Source of the DNA: Kiritimatiellota bacterium
Lineage (GTDB): Bacteria; Verrucomicrobiota; Kiritimatiellia; JAAZAB01
Direction of reading: 5' to 3'
Length of the DNA: 10,000 nt
NCBI GenBank assembly: GCA_008636095.1
Contig: VSJD01000046.1
Location: 1 to 10,000, forward strand
Shown: one piece after another, positions 7,639 through 10,000 of the stretch
How positions within the stretch are numbered: position 1 is the first letter of the stretch
How the letters are laid out: each line of letters opens with the position of its first letter
The notes under the pieces: generated by a model
What the model saw: the letters and a program-made list of their open reading frames with translations, nothing else
Told to the model about the DNA's origin: nothing
Databases searched by the model: none
Made by a program: the position numbers and the translations under genes

Positions 7639-9117
7639 ATGAATATACTTTTGATCTATCCTGAATTTCCGGACACTTTCTGGAGCTTCAAGCACGCCCT
7701 GGAGTTCGTGCGCAAACGCGCTGCCTTGCCACCGCTGGGCCTGCTGACCGTCGCCGCCATGTTACCGAAGGAATGGTCCATGCGTCTGGTGGACACCAAC
7801 GTGCGGGACATCACGAAAAAAGACCTGGCCTGGGCCAACTGCGCCTTCATCAGCGCCATGGTAGTTCAACGCGAGTCGGCCCGCCGGCTGGTTGCCCGGT
7901 GCAAGGAGGCGGGATTGCGAATCGTGGCCGGTGGCCCGCTGTTCACCAACGAGCACGCGCAGTTCGAGGGTGTGGACCATTTCATTCTAAACGAGGCTGA
8001 ATTGACGTTACCGGCTTTTCTGAACGATTTTGAGCAAGGCCAGCCGCAGAGGATGTATGCATCCGCCGAGTTTGCGGACCTGCGGCAAACGCCCGTGCCC
8101 CGTTGGGATCTGTTGGACCAAAAACGCTATGCCTGCATGAGCATCCAGTTCTCCCGCGGCTGTCCGTTCGCCTGCGATTTCTGCAATGTCACCGCCCTGC
8201 TCGGCCGCCGGGTGCGTATTAAAACCTCGCGCCAGATTATCGCCGAGCTGGACAGCCTGTATGCCCGCGGATGGCGTAATGAAATTTTCTTCGTGGACGA
8301 CAACTTCATTGGAAATAAGCAGTTCCTGAAAACCGACCTGTTGCCGGCCTTGATCGCATGGCGCCAGGGCAAACGCGGTATCGTGTTCAACACCGAAACA
8401 TCCGTCAATCTGGCGCAAGACCAGGTATTGATGGAGATGATGGTCAAAGCCGGATTCAACAAGGTGTTTATCGGCATCGAAACTCCGGATGAGGCTGGCC
8501 TGGCCGAGTGCGGCAAACACCAGAACAAGAACCGCAACCTGGTGGACGACGTGAAATGCATTCAGCGTGCCGGGCTCCAGGTGCAGGGCGGGTTCATCGT
8601 CGGCTTTGACAGCGATTTGCCCTCCATTTTTCAGAGGCAGATAGATTTCATTCAGAAGAGCGGCATAGTGACCGCCATGGTCGGCATACTGCAGGCCCCC
8701 CCAGGCACACGGCTGTATGACCGCATGAAGCTGGAAGGCCGACTGCGCGGGGAATTATCGGGCGATAACGTGGACGGCACGACGAATATCATTCCGGCCA
8801 TGAGCCTGGAAGCCCTGCGGAAAGGCTACAAGGACATTCTCCAGAACATCTATGCCCCCAAGCACTACTACCAGCGCATCCGGACCTTTCTCCGGGAATT
8901 CAAGCCGCCCCAGACCCGTACCCCTCTCCGGGGCACAGATTTACTGGCGCTCGTGCGGTCTTTCTATCGGCTCGGCATCATGGGCCAGGAGCGGTTTCAC
9001 TACTGGTATCTTCTGTTGTGGACCCAGTTTCGACATCCCCGGCTCTTTCCCGAGGCCATCGCACTGGCTATCTACGGTTACCATTTCCGTAAAATCTGCA
9101 AACATCACGTGACCTGA
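7639..9117 (+). CDS. B12-binding-domain radical SAM protein with DUF4070-type C-terminus, substrate unknown
   Basis: The protein is 492 residues. Residues 1-~140 are a Rossmann-type cobalamin-binding domain (starts MNILLIYPEFPDTFWSFKHA) without the classical DxHxxG lower-ligand motif, as is usual in radical SAM methylases; DTNVRD occupies that place. Residues ~165-360 are the radical SAM barrel with SRGCPFACDFC, the CxxxCxxC cluster motif (Cys175, 179, 182) binding [4Fe-4S] and SAM. It continues with FVDDNFIGN (218), IGIETPDE (278), GFIVGFDSD (318) and LQAPPGTRLYDRM (351). The remainder resembles the DUF4070 region and ends in an aromatic and basic segment. An open frame reaches back to 7360 inside dus, but family sequences begin at the 7639 methionine, and a promoter and repeats fill the extension. 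AGAAG at 7627-7631 is a weak ribosome site. The domain layout matches B12-dependent C-methylases such as hopanoid methylases, but no hopanoid genes are nearby, so I give no substrate. Confidence 0.9.
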   Translation: MNILLIYPEFPDTFWSFKHALEFVRKRAALPPLGLLTVAAMLPKEWSMRLVDTNVRDITKKDLAWANCAFISAMVVQRESARRLVARCKEAGLRIVAGGPLFTNEHAQFEGVDHFILNEAELTLPAFLNDFEQGQPQRMYASAEFADLRQTPVPRWDLLDQKRYACMSIQFSRGCPFACDFCNVTALLGRRVRIKTSRQIIAELDSLYARGWRNEIFFVDDNFIGNKQFLKTDLLPALIAWRQGKRGIVFNTETSVNLAQDQVLMEMMVKAGFNKVFIGIETPDEAGLAECGKHQNKNRNLVDDVKCIQRAGLQVQGGFIVGFDSDLPSIFQRQIDFIQKSGIVTAMVGILQAPPGTRLYDRMKLEGRLRGELSGDNVDGTTNIIPAMSLEALRKGYKDILQNIYAPKHYYQRIRTFLREFKPPQTRTPLRGTDLLALVRSFYRLGIMGQERFHYWYLLLWTQFRHPRLFPEAIALAIYGYHFRKICKHHVT

Positions 9118-9170
9118 AGCAAAAAAAGCCCCAGCTGACCCCGCTTCGCGCGTCGCGTCCAGATTTTTAC
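9118..9170. terminator. Possible bidirectional terminator between convergent genes
   Basis: This 53-base gap carries A7 at 9121-9127 (a T-run for minus-strand transcripts) and T5 at 9164-9168 (for plus-strand transcripts) around a GC-rich core. For the plus strand, CGCG (9147-9150) can pair with CGCG (9154-9157) six bases before the T-run. For the minus strand, only a short AAGC/GCTT stem precedes its T-run. The placement fits a shared terminator, but both stems are weak. Confidence 0.3.
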
Positions 9171-10000
9171 TTAATTCCGCATGTCGCGCGGCGGGACGCC
9201 AAAATATTTCCGGAAGACTTTTGAAAAATACCCTCCGTCATCGTAGCCAACCGCGTGAGCTGCCTCCGTCACGTTGTCTGTCCCCGCCTGCAACAGCGCC
9301 CTGGCCCGCCGCATGCGCAGGTTGGTCAGGTATGTGAACAGGGAAAAATCGCTTTCCCGGCTGAAAACATGCGAGAGATAAAACGGGCTGACATTTAGCA
9401 TGCGCGCTAACTGATCCAGGGAGATCGGCTCGGCAAAATGCTCGTCCAGATACTGCCGCGCCCGGAGCATGAGAAGCCGACGATGGCGTTCGCCATAGGC
9501 ATTCTTCACCTGGGCCCCGTGTTGAGGAGTGTTGCGCAGGGCTTCGCGCAGGATCATGAGCAAAATGGAATGGACCTGGGAGCGCACGAGCAAGCGATCG
9601 GCATCCGTTCCAAAGTCCAGGCCCGCCCGCAAACGGTCGAACAGGCGCGCCATATCTCCGGCAACACGCGTGCTGGCAATCGGCAGGGCCGTGGGTTTGA
9701 CCAGGGTAAAATAATCGGGTTCCGCCGCCCAGGTAAAAAAAACCATGAATACCTTCAGGCCCGAGACCGTGTCGAAATTGTCGCGGTGCAGGGTATCGGA
9801 TGGGACCAGCAGGGTATCGCCGGGGCGGCCGGTCAGGCGTCCTCGCGGGAGTTCAATCTGCACGGTACCATTGATAATGTGAATCAATTCGCATGCCCCC
9901 CGCGAAGTGTGCCGTTTCTGTGACCAGATGGGATCAAAAATCATCGAGCCCATGGAGTGGACGTAGGGCAATTGGGCCAGACCCGGAAAGGCAGTTTCAA
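9171..10000 (-). CDS. AraC-family transcriptional regulator with N-terminal cupin domain; 5' end probably beyond window
   Basis: A DNA-binding regulator whose N-terminal cupin probably senses a small molecule, often a sugar in this family. Numbering from the codon at 9971, the cupin covers about residues 28-90 (IINGTVQIELPRG, GDTLLVPSDTLHR). The C-terminal AraC domain has a first helix-turn-helix at ~183-205 (ISLDQLARMLNVSPFYLSHV) and a second at ~234-256, followed by the signature VGYDDGGYFSKVFRKYFGVPPRDMR (241-265). The end, ...DMRN at TAA 9173-9171, is complete. The only start-like codon near the front is TTG at 9971. The frame stays open upstream to the window edge, reading ETAFPGLAQ before LPYVHSMG, so the true start is probably outside. 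ATGs at residues 7 and 10 are possible but would trim the domain edge. Its target genes are probably off-window to the right; nothing here ties it to the genes on its left. Confidence 0.9.
   Translation of the reverse strand, partial: ETAFPGLAQLPYVHSMGSMIFDPIWSQKRHTSRGACELIHIINGTVQIELPRGRLTGRPGDTLLVPSDTLHRDNFDTVSGLKVFMVFFTWAAEPDYFTLVKPTALPIASTRVAGDMARLFDRLRAGLDFGTDADRLLVRSQVHSILLMILREALRNTPQHGAQVKNAYGERHRRLLMLRARQYLDEHFAEPISLDQLARMLNVSPFYLSHVFSRESDFSLFTYLTNLRMRRARALLQAGTDNVTEAAHAVGYDDGGYFSKVFRKYFGVPPRDMRN

Noticed and set aside
8008..8520. 170-codon minus-strand open frame
   Set aside because: Antisense to the radical SAM barrel, with no independent ribosome site or domain.
9438..9923. 161-codon plus-strand open frame opposite the AraC gene
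   Set aside because: Shadow of the minus-strand regulator, whose cupin and helix-turn-helix signatures are clear.
9969..9971. TTG as the true AraC start
   Set aside because: The frame continues open to the window edge with plausible protein sequence, and no ribosome site is evident before the TTG, so an upstream start is more likely.

Overview
This window comes from a GC-rich bacterial chromosome (my rough estimate is high-50s percent GC). It holds four protein-coding genes: three on the plus strand and one on the minus strand, which converges with the third. The organism cannot be named from the sequence. The combination of a giant cyclic beta-1,2-glucan synthase-like enzyme, a cupin/AraC regulator, an uncharacterised B12-binding radical SAM protein, heptameric simple repeats and a small nested inverted-repeat element would suit an environmental Gram-negative. 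A PVC-type lineage such as Kiritimatiellota or Lentisphaerota is one guess, held weakly.

Positions 1-6053 hold the C-terminal ~2,016 residues of a cyclic beta-1,2-glucan synthase (NdvB/Cgs-like). The reading frame is open to the left edge, so the N-terminal membrane glycosyltransferase lies outside the window. Visible in order are two membrane segments, the (alpha/alpha)6 cyclisation (glycoamylase-like, GH189-type) region, a first GH94-like unit without the catalytic motif, and a complete GH94 phosphorylase-like unit with the GDWNDGMN motif. A run of about eight 7-bp repeats is embedded in the coding sequence at 807-862.

Positions 6054-6353 are intergenic. They contain a 172-bp element bounded by perfect 17-bp inverted repeats (6092-6108 and 6247-6263), with a second, longer imperfect inverted repeat nested inside it. 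A well-spaced Shine-Dalgarno follows, leading into a 30-codon ORF that overlaps the start of the next gene.

Positions 6354-7382 encode a DusB-like tRNA-dihydrouridine synthase. Positions 7383-7638 are a second intergenic region with a 7-bp repeat array, an abutting strong hairpin, a near-consensus sigma70 promoter and a small hairpin plus T-run in the predicted leader. Positions 7639-9117 encode a B12-binding radical SAM protein with a DUF4070-type C-terminus and unknown substrate. Positions 9118-9170 separate it from the convergent AraC-family regulator at 9171-10000, whose 5' end probably lies beyond the right edge.

The genes do not form an obvious functional system. The glucan synthase concerns envelope or periplasmic glucans, Dus modifies tRNA, and the other two are an orphan enzyme and a regulator. 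I did not find convincing evidence of a new multi-gene system. The best leads are the nested inverted-repeat element, the two heptad arrays, the leader ORF ahead of dus and the promoter architecture of the radical SAM gene.
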